This document shows, piece after piece, positions 11,342 to 24,800 of a stretch of 64,000 nt of DNA. Numbering within the stretch: position 1 is the stretch's first letter; each line of letters begins with the position of its first letter. Source of the stretch: Oikopleura dioica (lineage: Eukaryota > Chordata > Appendicularia > Copelata > Oikopleuridae); contig OU015566.1 in the NCBI GenBank assembly GCA_907165135.1, positions 10,958,157 to 11,022,156 on the forward strand, read 5' to 3'. The translations under genes and the position numbers were made by a program. The notes under the pieces are model-generated. The model saw nothing but the letters and a program-made list of their open reading frames with translations, did not search any database and was not told where the DNA came from.

Positions 11342-12704
11342 TTGTATCCGAATGTCTTGCAGGTCCTCGATGAAATCTTCGGAAAATTATATCACGTGCA
11401 ACCTTTTGGAGTGGTAAAAGACTTTTACCTATTCGAAAACGAGCACTATTTGGAGCATCTTTTGCTATCGCATCAGATTCAGAAAGATTTCAGCACTGCG
11501 AAGAATCTGTTGGGAATCAACAAATTCTCGTTGATTCAGGAGATCGGGTGTTCCACTAGATTAGGTAAATTTATTTATCTCTCGTCTGTGTTGTATTTTT
11601 GATTAAGTTTCCGTTATGCAATATTGTGACGGCGGCAACCTTCACGATTACATTTCACGCTTGGATGCCGAACCTACGAAACAATCCTCCTACTTGTCGT
11701 TCGAATACTCTCGAAATATGTTCGATGGCCTTGCCTATCTGACCGAAAAAGGACTATATCATAATGATATCAAGCCTGAAAATATCTTTATTCACGATAC
11801 GAAGGCTTTGATCGGAGACTTTGGTCTTCTTTCGTACAAGGAAAAGTTCTTACGTTAACTTGAGAAAATACAAGTGATAGTAGATATCTTTTTTTTGATA
11901 ATTCGTATTCTCAAGCAATCGATCCGATCATATTCTGAGGAAAGAAAAACGTCCTCTATCAATAATAACTTACGTAAAGCTTTTCAAAAGCGCCTTGACG
12001 ATTCTGGTCCAATTCTTTATCGTCCGAAAACAAGTCGTCAGAATACGCATCCCGATTACTTTGCGCTTGGGCTCATCCTCATTGAGCTTTTCTTCGAAGG
12101 AGGCACAATCGCCCTTCACATCATTCGACATTCGAAACACTGCTGGTCCGACAAGTGCGAGTTCATCCTTGATAAATCAAACTTTACTAACAAGCTCAAT
12201 CCAAAACTCGTCTCACAAATCATCAGGCTTCTTCGACCAACAGAAGGGTTTTCTGGTCTCCATCGAAGCAATGATTGGAAGAGCGTGTCGCAGTTCTTCA
12301 AATCCAATGAAATTCTCTCTAGAGACAAGTTAGAGCTTCAAAATGTTCCTGGAATAGATCTTGGGCGAAATAAATTCGTGACGAATTATGTAACTGAACT
12401 TATCCATCACATTGATCGCCAGATGAGCTCAACGACGCAGAACAACGAACAGAAACAACTCGCTGTTCAGTACATTCAGCAAATCGAAACGATTTTGCAA
12501 AAACACCTGGTGGATTTCCGCGGCAGGAACATATCGACTTATGTCAAGGAATTTATCTTCGGGCAAGGGCTGTATCAAGGGGTTCGAAGAGAGTTGGAGA
12601 AGAATATGAAAGCAGAAGGCTCCAAGGTCATTTTGCCAGGAAAAACAAATAAGTTTTGGGTTCAGGAAATTTATGCTTTGATGATTTTCATCATGTTCAA
12701 TTGA
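11342..12704 (+). CDS. Degenerate protein kinase
   Basis: Exons about 11342-11564, 11606-11840 and 11916-12704. The second junction is in frame only with a GA donor (AAG|GAAAAG at 11841). The kinase fold is visible from the hinge (MQYCDGGNLHDYI), catalytic loop (YHNDIKPENIFI), DFG (IGDFGLL) and helix F (HPDYFALGLILIELFF). The catalytic HRD is HND: the Arg is replaced but the Asp is kept. The glycine loop is not clear, and no ATG was found in frame upstream of 11342, so the N-lobe may be incomplete. A C-terminal helical segment of about 110 residues follows. The catalytic loop resembles Wee1, NEK and eIF2-alpha kinases, but no subfamily is assigned. Confidence 0.65.
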
Positions 12705-12915
12705 TTTACAATTCACAGTTTGAGTATCAAACTAAATACGTACTTCAATTCGTATTATATTAAATTATTTGATTTATTTTGGGTTGTTTTTTTTCTGAGT
12801 CCAATAAAAGGTTTACAACCATGTGGATTTGATAGACAAGTGGCCGATGATTTTCATTCTTCAACAATTACGAAATATAGACTCACACTATTATCAGTGT
12901 AATCCACTGGCTCAG

Positions 12916-14027
12916 ATGGAAATCTGCAGCTTGGCAGATAACAACAATGGCGTGGATTTATCTGATGCACAGGTTAATTGCTATTGTATAATTCTTAGGT
13001 AAAAGAATTTTCAGCGGCAAGATGCGTTGTTGATCATCTTCAGGGAGATATTCCCGTTTCTTGATCCAAATAAAGGCGCGCTTTTGGAACGCTCGATGCC
13101 CGGACTCATTCGATTTCTTTCTGAGTAATATTTTCTCGTTTGCCCGCTTCTCTTATCCCTTTCTAGGAAAAATGAACATAACGCTCTCTTCGCTGCTTTA
13201 ACGAACTCAATTATTCACACTCCAGGAGGAGATCCGCTGAAATCTCCTGACGAAAACAAGGCGGTTTTCATCATACGACTTGGGAACTTTCTCAATACAA
13301 TACGAACAAGACAGCCGCAAAGTGCCCTAAAGCTCGAGCAGAAAATGATCTATCTAGACGAATTCAAGATTCATAAAGGCAAAGCAAATTTTACGTTTCC
13401 ATTTTATAAGCATTTTCTTAGATTGGATTCCAAAGATCAAGTCCGAATTCGCCAAGTTCAACGATGGCTTCCCGGACAACTTCAAAATCAAATGCAAAAC
13501 AACGAAAATAGTCGAAAAGGGAATCGAATACGAGCTCCATGGGATCGATTCATTTCTTTGCATGATCGACTATTTCAGAAATCTTCTCGTTCATATTCCG
13601 TTGCCAGGTATGAAATATATGAACTTTTCACAAGTTTTCAAAATTATATTTAAAACAAAGTGTTATCTTTTCGCATGAGAGGACATATTTTGAAAACGTT
13701 AATTTGTCAACAAGACGAATCTACAATCCGATAGCTAACAATTATGACGCTTTTTATCTTTCAGCTCGCCTCGGCGGAGCAAAAGCAGATCGCAAAAAGG
13801 AAATCGCCATCGCAACTTCCATTGAAAACTTCTTCTACGCCCATATTTCCACCCGCGCGGGCCAATCCACCCAAAAATTCAAAATGTCTCCTGCCCATCT
13901 AGTCGCCTTCATCCACCACGTCTTCCCTTCTTTTTTCAAAATCATTGTCGACGTCTTCCGAAATGAGTCGCTCTTCTCAGCGAATAACTCCGTCTTTCAT
14001 CCCTCTTCCCGAATTCCTTTCTGCTAA
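12916..14027 (+). CDS. 275-residue protein of unknown family
   Basis: Five exons (12916-12972, 13015-13124, 13167-13378, 13422-13607, 13765-14027) join in frame to 275 residues. The intron at 13379-13421 uses GC as donor (AAAG|GCAAAG), is 43 bp long, and removes a stretch that would otherwise shift the frame. CTGGCTCAG lies immediately before the ATG, a likely spliced-leader acceptor. The product is largely helical, with hydrophobic helices such as LLIIFREIFPFL and HLVAFIHHVFPSFFKIIVDV, but no signal peptide or clear membrane span. The family is not recognised. It is 211 bp downstream of the kinase on the same strand. Confidence 0.75.
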
Positions 14028-14335
14028 AAAGTTCCTTATTTTTATTATTTATTTTCTTCACTTTTTTCTTCAAAAAATCATCAAAATTTCGGCCTTTTTA
14101 CTTCGTTATCTCTTGCTCTAACTCCTTCACGTAATCTTGTCACATTTTGTGTCACTTTTTGCTTTTCAAAAGACAAAACGGCAGGAAGGAGTTAAAATTC
14201 AAGATCCACGTATTTTTCTATTCATTTTGTTCCTAGCTACTGTACCTCCTGTACCAGCTCTCATTTCATTTTCAACATTGTGTTTATTTTCTCCACTACG
14301 CCTAGACGATTTTCAATAAGGATTTCTGAGTGAAA

Positions 14336-14867
14336 TTCTTACCCCCCTTTTTTATTGGCTCATTGGAAAGAGCGTAAAAAGTTATCCCAGATTCGCCCAA
14401 AAAAGGATGAAATTTCCAAAAAAATGACGTCATGGCACGTGATTGAAGTGCCAAAAGTACCAAAACTTACCCGTTCGCGCATTTTCGACTCGTCTGGGGT
14501 AGAAGGGCTTGCAATAGCGCAAAATGATCGTCTCGCCGAGCTCTTGGTGGGCATCTAGTTTTCATCCCTTTTCAACCCTTTTTCATCCCTTTATCTATTG
14601 CTCGAAAAATAGAAATTTAAAAAAAGGGTTGAAAAGGGATGAAAACTCGATGCCCACCAAGAGCTCGCAGAGACGATCATTTTGAGCTATTACAAGTCTT
14701 ATTAGCTCAGACGAGTCGAAAATGCTCGAGCGGGAAAGTTTGAGTTTTTTGGGACTTCAGTCACGTGCCATGACATCATTTTTTCGAAAATTTCATCCTT
14801 TCTCGGGTGAACCTGGGATAACTTTTTACGCTCTTTCCAATGAGCCAATAAAAAAGGGGGGTAAGAA
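14336..14867. mobile_element. Palindromic MITE, about 530 bp
   Basis: The two arms (14336-about 14594 and about 14613-14867) are near-perfect inverses over their whole length, with a centre of only about 20 bp. Each end reads TTCTTACCCCCC inverted with respect to the other. A TA duplication outside CCCCCC would fit a Tc1/mariner-type insertion, but the palindrome continues four bases beyond it, so the exact border is uncertain. No coding capacity is expected, although the arms create short open frames. It lies between two convergent genes. Confidence 0.85.
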
Positions 14868-14956
14868 CTTTCCTAAATACATTCAAAATCATTTCATTGT
14901 ATTCATTCATCGTTTATTTATTTCGTTTATTAATTTATGAATTATGACCAGAGTAG

Positions 14957-15573
14957 TTACTGATATCGATAGTTTAAAAAATCTTCGTTGAGTTCGATCT
15001 CAGACGAAAAGTAGGGTTCTCCACATTTTGGGCAGTCCATCGCTTCCGGCTCAAATGGGATGCAGTTGATGCAAATTGTGTGTTGGCAAAAGGGGATAAT
15101 GCACATAATATGAGCGCCATCGTCAAACTAGAAATTTGTGTCAGAACAAGATATTTTCGTGTTGAAGAAATAGAGGTGACCGAGAGTTTTTTCCTTACCT
15201 TTTTCAAGCAAGAAGGGCAGGCGCTTCTGCACTCAATAGAATTGAGCTTGGTCAGAACTCGATGAGAAACAGTTTTCAAATCGTTTGACAGTCTCGCTAG
15301 ATCCTTTCTCTCCGCCCGGAGACTTGTCTCAGCGATTGTCCGATTCTCCGGTGGAATTTCTACTTGTCTGGCTGATCCATTCTGCTCACTTCGTTGGCGA
15401 AATTTGTACAGAAGAAGTGCAACGAGAACTAGAACTTCAACTGGGTTTATTAAAGCTGATTGCAGTCCAAAAATCTTACCGGCCACGATGATAACAAAAA
15501 TTATCACGACAACATCTGTTCGAAATTGAAACGAATTTTGCTCAGGAGTAAATTTCTCCAAGATTTTCGGCAT
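14957..15573 (-). CDS. Membrane-anchored RING-finger protein
   Basis: Three exons on the minus strand (15573-15480, 15440-15199, 15127-14957) give 168 residues. The first intron is only 39 bp and a multiple of three, so it could be retained. Near the N-terminus is a long hydrophobic segment (VVVIIFVIIV ... EVLVLVALLLYKF), one span or a hairpin. At the C-terminus is a RING of the C3HC4 pattern: CPSC, then CQH, TICINC and CPKC. Such proteins are usually E3 ubiquitin ligases at organelle membranes. The start ATG is 323 bp from the divergent NBAS start, so they may share a promoter region. The specific family is not identified. Confidence 0.78.
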
Positions 15574-15895
15574 CACAAAAGTGATACTCTTTTCTGACTA
15601 GTTTTTTCGAACGTACTTTTTCTTTTCATATTCCGAGTTATATATCACGCAAGTACCACGCGCCACGGCTGAATAGCTCCATCGACAACATATTGGCGTA
15701 CACGAGTCTATATCTTTTTCGTAATAAATTTTCTCTGGGCAATTATATATTTTATGATACTGATAACTATGATGGTTGAAATAGAAAAATACAGAGTATT
15801 TTTCAGCATTTGCGATATCTTCCTTGATCTTTCTTTGGAAATGTCCGTTCCAATTATCAATTTTAGATAAATGAGATCGTGAGACGTCTGAAAAT
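15574..15895. promoter_or_regulatory. Divergent promoter region of the RING gene and NBAS
   Basis: This 322-bp stretch separates two start codons pointing away from each other and must hold both promoters and leaders. No TATA box is obvious. An open frame crosses it on the minus strand but lies antisense to the first NBAS exon and is not considered real. Confidence 0.5.
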
Positions 15896-18800
15896 ATGGT
15901 CGGGAATGAGCAGATTCTATATGATCGAATCGTTATCCCACAAGAATGGGAGAGCGAGACCACTGAGCGAAAAATTGAACCCGACAAAACGGTCCTGATA
16001 TCTGTCGCAGGAACTCTAGCGCGAATCTTCTCTAATTTCAACATCTTCAGCACGTCTGATACTCTAACAGTAAGTCTTTCTTTTTGAATTCTTCAATATC
16101 AATTTTCAGCTCCCATCAACGCTAGTTAAATTCATCTCTTCCTGTAACCCATGGCAAGTCTCTCGCTCTCCATGTGGCGAATTCCTCCTTATCATCCAAC
16201 GAACCCATCTCGAGCTTCGATCATCCGCTGACGATTTTGAATCATGTCGACGTTGCCAAATTCCAAAGGACAAAAACCCAGAGTGGCGGAAAGTCTTTTG
16301 GTCCGGCCGAGCTTGGAACAAGGGCCAAGGCGCATTTGCGCTGACTCATTCTTCCGGGAAGATCTTTCTCTTCTCCCACGATCTTGTCATTGAAGGACGA
16401 CTAGATAAACCGACGATGAACACGACTGCGGTGTTGAGCGATTCGCTGGCTGGGGTTTTCTTTCCAGAAATTTATCCTGGAAGAGTTTTCGCGGTTTATC
16501 GAAATAGCGAATTCGTTGTTTTTGAGATGGATAAAAAAGGAAGATCCAGTATTGTGACCGAGGGGAGTTTAGGAGAGGGCAGCATAGTTATTGATATTTT
16601 ATGACGAGTAAAGAATTATATTTATAAATAGCAATCAGAAAATTCTCTCTGACCATCCATCCTTCATAAATTTAAACAAAGAGACGAAGCGAACGAAGCT
16701 TCGAATTGAAAATTCATATACTAAGCAATCCAATTCAAATTACTAGCCTAGTAAAAGATCAGACATTTGGCGTTGAACATGCTATCTGGTCTGACGAGCA
16801 TCAACTCCTCATCACCGTCGGAGGATCAAACGAAAGACAAGATAAGTTCTCTGGAACTGTGGCTTGGAGAATCGTTGACGATGAGACTTACGGAATTAAT
16901 TTTTCCCGAGCAGCGCCGATTGTTGAAGGCTCAAAATTTTTGACAAAAGTCGGGGGAACTCTCAGGAGTTTCTTGGGCGCAGCCGATATCCCTTGCTCGT
17001 ATAATGTGTCCATATCTCCGGATCACTCAAAGGTAAGAGAAGAAGGCTTGAGTGATGATTTTGTAAACGCAAGATTACGTAAAGCTCCGTTTTGTGACAG
17101 TCATAATTGACATGTTGCTACTTATAAATGGAATAAACACTTGTTTGAAATAATTAAAATCCAATTATAAACAACGTCTGACTTTATGTAATCCAATCAT
17201 TTCTTTTTTTATGCATTTTCATATATAATTATCAAAGGTGATCGTCACATCACTCGCAGGAGAGATTCTTCTCTTCTCTCTTCCCAATCTTTCACCAATT
17301 GGAAGCTGGAAGGTCGACGAATTTCCTTTTGCAAAAGAACTTCACCCCGATCGAGCATGCTCTGTCCTTCTTGATAATGAAGTTCCCAGCGCACTCCAAA
17401 CCATTCCGACGTCTATCACGTGGTGGGATGATGAGCATGTTATTTTGTCGAGGATCTGCGGGACTATTTCGATCCACTCGTTGGTTGACGATCTCGGGCT
17501 TGTTTCAGAAGTAGAGTGGGCCAGTCCATGGGCGTCCCTGTCTGATGCCAAAGGAGGATCTGTTCTTGGACTGGAGTGCTCGATAAATGTGGAAAATAAT
17601 TCAAAAGTGAGGGCTCCACGGTGACATTCTCATACCCACACTACTAGTTATAGCAAATGCTATAAGAATTCTTATTTACTCATACACTTGGTGAAAACTT
17701 ATTGACCTGATGTTTAATTTTTAAATCTGGCATCATTTTAGTAACGGTGATAGAATAATAATTAAAGTTATTTTTCTATTTTCGGTGCGTTCATTTCATT
17801 AGCCTGTGAACAGATGATGATATTTTTATAAAGAAACATCCGTCCGTTGGATCATCTTTGCTGAATCTTACAAAGAGCTTCTTGTTCTATTTGACTGATT
17901 TGGAAGCGTTTCAGGTAAGAAAAGATTGAGTGTTTCAATAAAAATTAAATCAATTGATTCAGGACGACAACTCTAGCTATGACATGGTAACCCGTGAATA
18001 TTCCCTCTTTCGAGTCGATCGAACAACTCCTCAACAAATGTACAATCGACTAATTGACGTAAATGACTTCCAAACAGCCCTGGCCGTGGCTGATCAGTTC
18101 GATCTGGACCCTGATCTTGTTTTTCAAAAACGCTGGGAGACGTCTGACCATGGACCTCAAGCAATTGAAGATTTCCTGAGTAGAATTCGTTGCCGAAAAT
18201 ACATTCTCAGCCAGATCTACTCCAAAATCCCAGCGAGTCCTGCTTCAATCATCAGTTTGCTCGAATATGGTCTCAGAGGAACTGATATCGATGTTCTGGA
18301 AAAACTCGGAAACGAAGAAAGCGATGAATTTTTTCCTTGGATTCCGGAAACAAATATCGACTACACGGAAGATGATTCCGTCGAAGATCTCGATTACAGA
18401 CGAAGAGTTCTCTCAAAATTCGACTTTTCAAAGCTCAACAAAGAGCAAGTTTCCCTGCTGAAAGAAAGAATGACGATTCAGCGTTACCTTTCCCGCTTGC
18501 GAACCTTTGAAGATCTCAACCCTCGGTCACCGGATGGACCTTTCTTATCAGAACAATACAGACGATTTCGCGATGTAGATTTAATCGAGTACGCGTCACT
18601 GTGTTCAAGAAAGGGCGACGCGCGCAGCTTAGAAATCCTCTTTCGACATCATAATGAGCTTGTTCCACATCGCTTGGCACTTCTTTCGTCGTTTCCTGAA
18701 AGTTTGAGTCTTGATACGTATAAGCATCTTTTACCGAAGATCAACCCAGCAACTTCTCAGCCGATTCCTATCAAGCATTCTGAAGCTGTTTCTTTCAATT

Positions 18801-21800
18801 GGTGTAATTCTGAGCTTTTGACGCGATATTTTGAAAAGCCCAAATCTGGTGATTTTCTTTATGATCAATTTTTCCCATCTCTCAAACCAACAGAAGAACT
18901 AACAACAGAAGAAATCGCTGATTGGTATTGCTCCAGGGCTGAAGAGATCGAAGCAAGAACTGGTATCATTGAGCTTTCCCTTGAAATGCTCAACATCGCT
19001 GCTGAAAATTCTATCCCAAGATGTTTTCTGGATAACAAACTTGCTTCTTACAAGCTTGATTTCAAAGATCTAGCAGAGTTTGTCTATGTTTGGGAGATTC
19101 ACCACGACGTCTCTCTTGCCAGCTTCAAGACTTTATCCACAAGAGCGAAAATCAACATAATTCTCAGTCGAATCAATGACCACGAAACTGATAAGGGTCT
19201 CTCGCTAATAAAAGCATTAATGGACGATGAAGAAATAAAAGAATCAGGCTCAAGAATGACGATTTTGAAGGAAATAATCGAAAATGACGGTCTTTGGTTC
19301 ACCGAACTTGTTTTGGAAAAGAAATTTTTGACAGTACAAGACGAAGTTTTCGAGCTTATCATCTTCTTAGCCTTTATGGATTCGCGGCAGATCTCACAGA
19401 AATTAGAAATGATCCTTAATCATGTTCCAGAAGAGCTAACGAAGAACCAAGAGTTCCAAATTGCCGAGATTCGTGGCATTTTAGAGTGTCAAAAGATCAT
19501 CTCAAAATGGGGCGGAGCTGATTATACATTGTACGATTTGTCCGAACGCTCAAAGAGTACATCAAACAGCGTTGTCGAAAATCTCTTCAACCTTCTTGTG
19601 AATAAAACCCGTAACAACAGAGAACCAGAAAGCATCGATCAAAGGGTCTGGATTGAACTCTTTGAAGATATTCTTTCTTTGAGGAGCAAGCTTTTCCAGC
19701 GTCTTTCGATCAAATCTACGATCCAGACATTTGTTCATCACTTGCTCACCTTTGCTGGGAAAGATAACCGATACATCGGGTTCGTTGAACCGTTTTTATG
19801 CCAAACAAAATCATTTGAAAAAGATCTCGTCATCGAGGACGACTATCTTTTATCTGAAGAGTATCCAAAGATATACATCTTGTGTTTTGAGGACTCTGCT
19901 GAGACAGTCATTCAAGCTGCAGATGATTATCTTGTGAGTGCATCGGACGTCAATGATCCTTACATTCTCACTTCTCTTCGGATTCTTAATCTCATTGACG
20001 TCGAGGAAGAATCTGGCATTTTTGATCGAGTCTCTTCAAATGTCGCTGGTCTTCAGGAACGTGATTATATAAATCTACGTTTTCTGTATTTCATTTCCCA
20101 GTATCAATCACCATGAAAGATCCTTCAATTCCTTTCCAAGAAAGGTACCAGGCTTCTACCTCACGTGATCATCAACGATGCCCGCAAAAATCCGCGAAAG
20201 CTCATGAGCGCGATTTCTACTGAATCTCCTTGGAGTCCCAACGATGCTACGCTTTTCATTTCACTTCTGTCGAATATTTCAAAAGATCACAAAAATATTG
20301 AAGAAGAACTATTCGTTCTATCAGCACAAGAATCGCTCAAGAATCAGTTTTGGGATTTCCTGGAAGAATTTGCATTTGAAATCGCGAATGGAAGAATTGA
20401 GAGCTACGCCGCGGCTGATTTCTGCTTTGAAGTCGGTAAAAACGCACATAGATGCGTCAAGCATCGAAATGAAATATTAATGCACGCGCTCAACTTCTGT
20501 GACGACAGCAAAATTGAAGAGATCCTGGATTTAATCGACCAGGAGGTTGATGACGAGTTGTTTACGTCTGCCGTGGATGTGTTCCAGTCTTTGATTCCTT
20601 CCGCCGCTTTGAATACGATTTCCAACACGGTAATCGGCGTCAAGCGTTTAGGTTCGTCTGGAGTCGATGACGAGGGGGCCGACGTAGAAAATTTGCCGAA
20701 GAAGAAGATCAGGCGCTCGACGATAACTGACAAAAAAGGGAATGGGTATAACCATGAATCATCAGATTTTTTCAAACCGGATATTCGCAGAAAATAATTA
20801 AATCTTTTGAAATATACCCTTTATAATAGAGAAGGAGCTATTCCTTGAAGCAATCAAAGACCTCTCAGATCCCGCTAAATTTTCAATCGCTCTTTGTTGT
20901 TACTCAGCTTCCGCGTTAGAAGAAGTTCCTGATTCCGAGGAAACGCTCCAGTTGAAAGCGTATTTCGCAGCTGAAAGCGATCCCAAGTCAACCGAGTCGG
21001 TCTCAGATGTTATTCTCCGTAAGATTGCATATATTCCTATAATTTGTATTTCTAATAACAATTAAGGCTCCCCGGAAAACGATGAATACAAAGCGCTTGC
21101 AAAATTCATCCAGGGCGACTCATTATCCTATTATGGCGTGGATGCAGAGCAATTTGCCGCTGATCCGGAATACCGTAGAGATACGATTTTGGGGCTCGCT
21201 GAAACTGAAGATCCCGACCAATACAAGTTCGCGATGGATTTGGCTTCGGAAAATGATGTAGACACTTTTGATATGGCGATGAGTTTCTTAGAGAATGCGC
21301 TGATCAATGGAGAAGTATCAGAAATAAACATGCAGAAATACGCTGAAATGGCGAAGGATAAGCGATTCAAAGAACGACTTGAGGGATATTGCTGGAAAAA
21401 TATTAAAGGAAGTGACCACGGTCGACTAGAAACCTATTTTGATCTTCGGAAGCTGTATTCATCCGACACTCTCAAAGAAGAAGAATTATTCTACGCTCTT
21501 CAATCAGTTTGCTTAGAAAGATTCGATCTGAAGAAAATACTCAATAGTGGAATCGATTCAATCGTCGAAACATTCAAAACAGTGGAGGGAGAACCTCCTT
21601 CGCTCTTCATAGAAGTCGATCAAATTTTGAAACATTTTGAGATCTCGAGTGATAAGATCTTCGCGAGGAGAATGTTAAAGAAATACATTCAAGAAGGATT
21701 TATCGCTGAAGATTTGTTGGAACTCAGAAATTATTTGGGAGACGATGAATATGTAGTCAGATGTTTCATGGAAGTAGTCAGCAACAATCTCAAAACTGAA

Positions 21801-24800
21801 GATTTGGAAAATGAGATGTTTTTCGCAAAAGACTTCATTATGAATCTTTTATTGGAAGATGAGTGGATACGAGAAAGAAGTGAGAAGCTAAAAACACTCC
21901 TCAACACTCCCAGTGATTATGACGTGTCGGATTTAATTAAACCGTATCTTGATGGATCTGACGTAACTGATGTTCTACTCTCAAAATTCAACTGGCAGAA
22001 AGATTATCTCGAGCTCACATCCCATTTCAGCTGTGACGTTGAAAATATTGTTGGTAACCTTGTAAAAACGTCACTACACGGCCCAGTAGAGCTTGAAGAA
22101 CTCGCGCATATTCTCAGGTAGTTTTATAGCAGAAGATATAGATCGCTCAATTTTAGATGCGATTGAATCTTTTTCCTTTGATTGAATTATTTATTCTCAT
22201 TTGAAGGTCTGACGAAGCACTTTTCACGACCTCCGTTTGCCGTAAATTTTCTGAAAAAGCTCCGAAGATCGAACTCTTCTTGTCCGCCTGCTCCAAACTT
22301 CAACATCTTTTTTCGTCCCTTTCCGACCCCGAGTCCCTTCTACTCTCGTACATTGATGAATTTGAATCGTGCCCATCGTCAAATGAAATAATTATCTCCA
22401 AAAATATCCAACAAGCAGAAGAGATCAAGTCCCTCGTCAATGACGATAACTCGGATCGATTTGGTTGTGTAGTCGCACGATGTTCCTTCTTTATCCGCTT
22501 CCATGAGTATTTATTGACAGTCAATTTGGAAGACTCCTCGAATACTATTGGGGAAAATATCAATCAAAAACTGGCATTTGTTTATGACAAAATTGATGGT
22601 TATAAATATGACGAGCTGAATAAATACCTGTCTTTTAAACTAGAGTCAGTACCTTCTGAAGCGGAGCGAATCTCGAAGAATAAAGCTCTGGTGGAAAGCC
22701 TCAAAGATCTAGATGAAATTGTAGATGCAAAAAAGCTCATCGAAGGAGAAGGCATCTCTAATCTGGTGGATCTAACCTTGTCCTCGGTTTACATCATTGA
22801 TGACTCTGTTGAAGTTCTTGATTTGTACTCTCCTGATCATTTTGTGAAACAATGGGCGCAAGAAAAAGGAACGACCATTTCGCCGGGTGATATCAAAAGG
22901 CTGGTTGAGCACTTGGATCAGGAAACTAGAATCGATATCGCAAAAGATCTCGCCGTGAAAAGCGAAGTAGACATTGACTCAGCAGACAGCATCAAGAAGC
23001 ACATTTTTACGCTAAAAATCTGTTATCATTTGTCCGAAGACACCGAGAGTGCTCAAGATTTCAGAGCTCAAGGAAAGAATCTATCACTTTTCCTGCAAGA
23101 GCCCCTCTGTTACTACCATTTGCAAGCAAAAAAGACGATTTATGCCACCATCGATTGTGAAGAAAAGCTTTTGGCCGCTCTCCGAAGTCTCAAAGACTCT
23201 GAAAAATGGCTCGATTTACTCAATCAACTATCGTCTTTCATCTCGGAAGTGAGCTTGGCGACTCTCGTACGGCCAGAAATAGCCTCTTCATTATCTTCAA
23301 AGGGAGATTTTTTCCATCAACTTTCTGCTTTCAAAGAAGCTGGCTTCAGCAAGTCTGAAGTTTCTTCTTGGATTGCCTCGACCTTTGAAAATGATACACC
23401 GGCAGTGGAAGTTTTTATATCAGCCTGCGTAGGAATACCAGAACTACTTCAAATGGTTCCGGAAAAGCGTAAAAATCAGCTGATAGATGGCTTCACGGAT
23501 AATCTTGTTCAGCGTGAAATCAAGGATGAGATTACATTTCATCGTGACCTGGCTCTCGCGAAATCTTTGCTGGAACAAATTTGTCCTGCTAAGAAAGGAA
23601 AAGTTTCTATTCTTTATGAATAATTTTAAAATAACCATCGTATCGATATTTAAATTCCTAGGAGTGTTCAACTCAGCACGATAATTATTTGATAAAACAA
23701 GAGCAATGGTGTATTTCTCATAATTATTTTCATATCAAAACTTATTAAAGAGCTTCAAAAACTCGTGTTTATCATGGATCTGCTGTCGACTATTCTTGCC
23801 GATGACGACAACGCCCATATTTCTGAAGTAAATTCTTTAAAAACAAGCTTCATCGATGGTCAGCCAAGTCTTGAAAATATTGCGAAACTGGCAAAATTCT
23901 GTAGTGCGTCTCAATGGATTGAGTTTGTGAAAGAAGTAATTTCTGAGAACGAAGATCTTTCTTTGAAAATTATTATTCATTACGTCGTGAAGGTGAACAT
24001 TGAAAATTTACAGGAAAGCGATTGAAAGCTTTTAATTATCTTTTTTTTTGTACTTTGTATACAGGAATTCCCGTACGTATATCGGTTTTACTGATCGCAT
24101 CTCAGGAACTTAGTAAACTCCTCGATGGTTTATCGCTTATCAACTCATCTTTTGAAGAAGACAAAAAGATGAAAGAATTGATCAACACTGGTCTCGCCCG
24201 TTCTATCGAGATCAAGACCTACGAGCTTGATATTTACTTGTTCGTTCTTCAGAAGTTCCCTATAGCACTTGAATGCGTTGAAGATTACTCAGTTTACGAT
24301 ACCATGATTTCGATGATTCAAAATCCACCTGACTTGACTTCGAACTCAACGACGCAAGCGCTGGAAAATCTTCAAAAGCTGAAGAAAGTCTTAAAACGCG
24401 CTGGCAGACCACTCGATATTGTTTCCAAGTGGATAAATATTTTCCGCCTTTTATCATCTGATCCAATGCAAGACTTGCTCTTTATCAATTGTTGCGTCGT
24501 CGAAGAGATCTTTGAAAGGTTTTTGGCGAATGAATCCGTCCTTGATCTGATTCTAAAACAGAGAGAAACTCTCGAGGAGCAAGATTATTGGGACAGTGTT
24601 GTGTCTCTCCTGGTGGAAATTGATCGTGATTATGAAACTTCTTTCAATGCCGAAGAAAGTCCTGAGCAACCAGAGATTTCTATCTGCTTACCAAAACTTG
24701 AAATGACAGAGGTAAACAATGAAGAAGAGGAAGGATGGAATGAGGACGACAGCGATCTCGACCTTCCTGACGATGATGAGATGTTGGAGGGTCAGGAAGA

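Noticed and set aside
15598-16053. 151-codon minus-strand open frame before the RING gene
   Set aside because: It is antisense to the first NBAS exon, which has clear homology, and it lacks any family signal.
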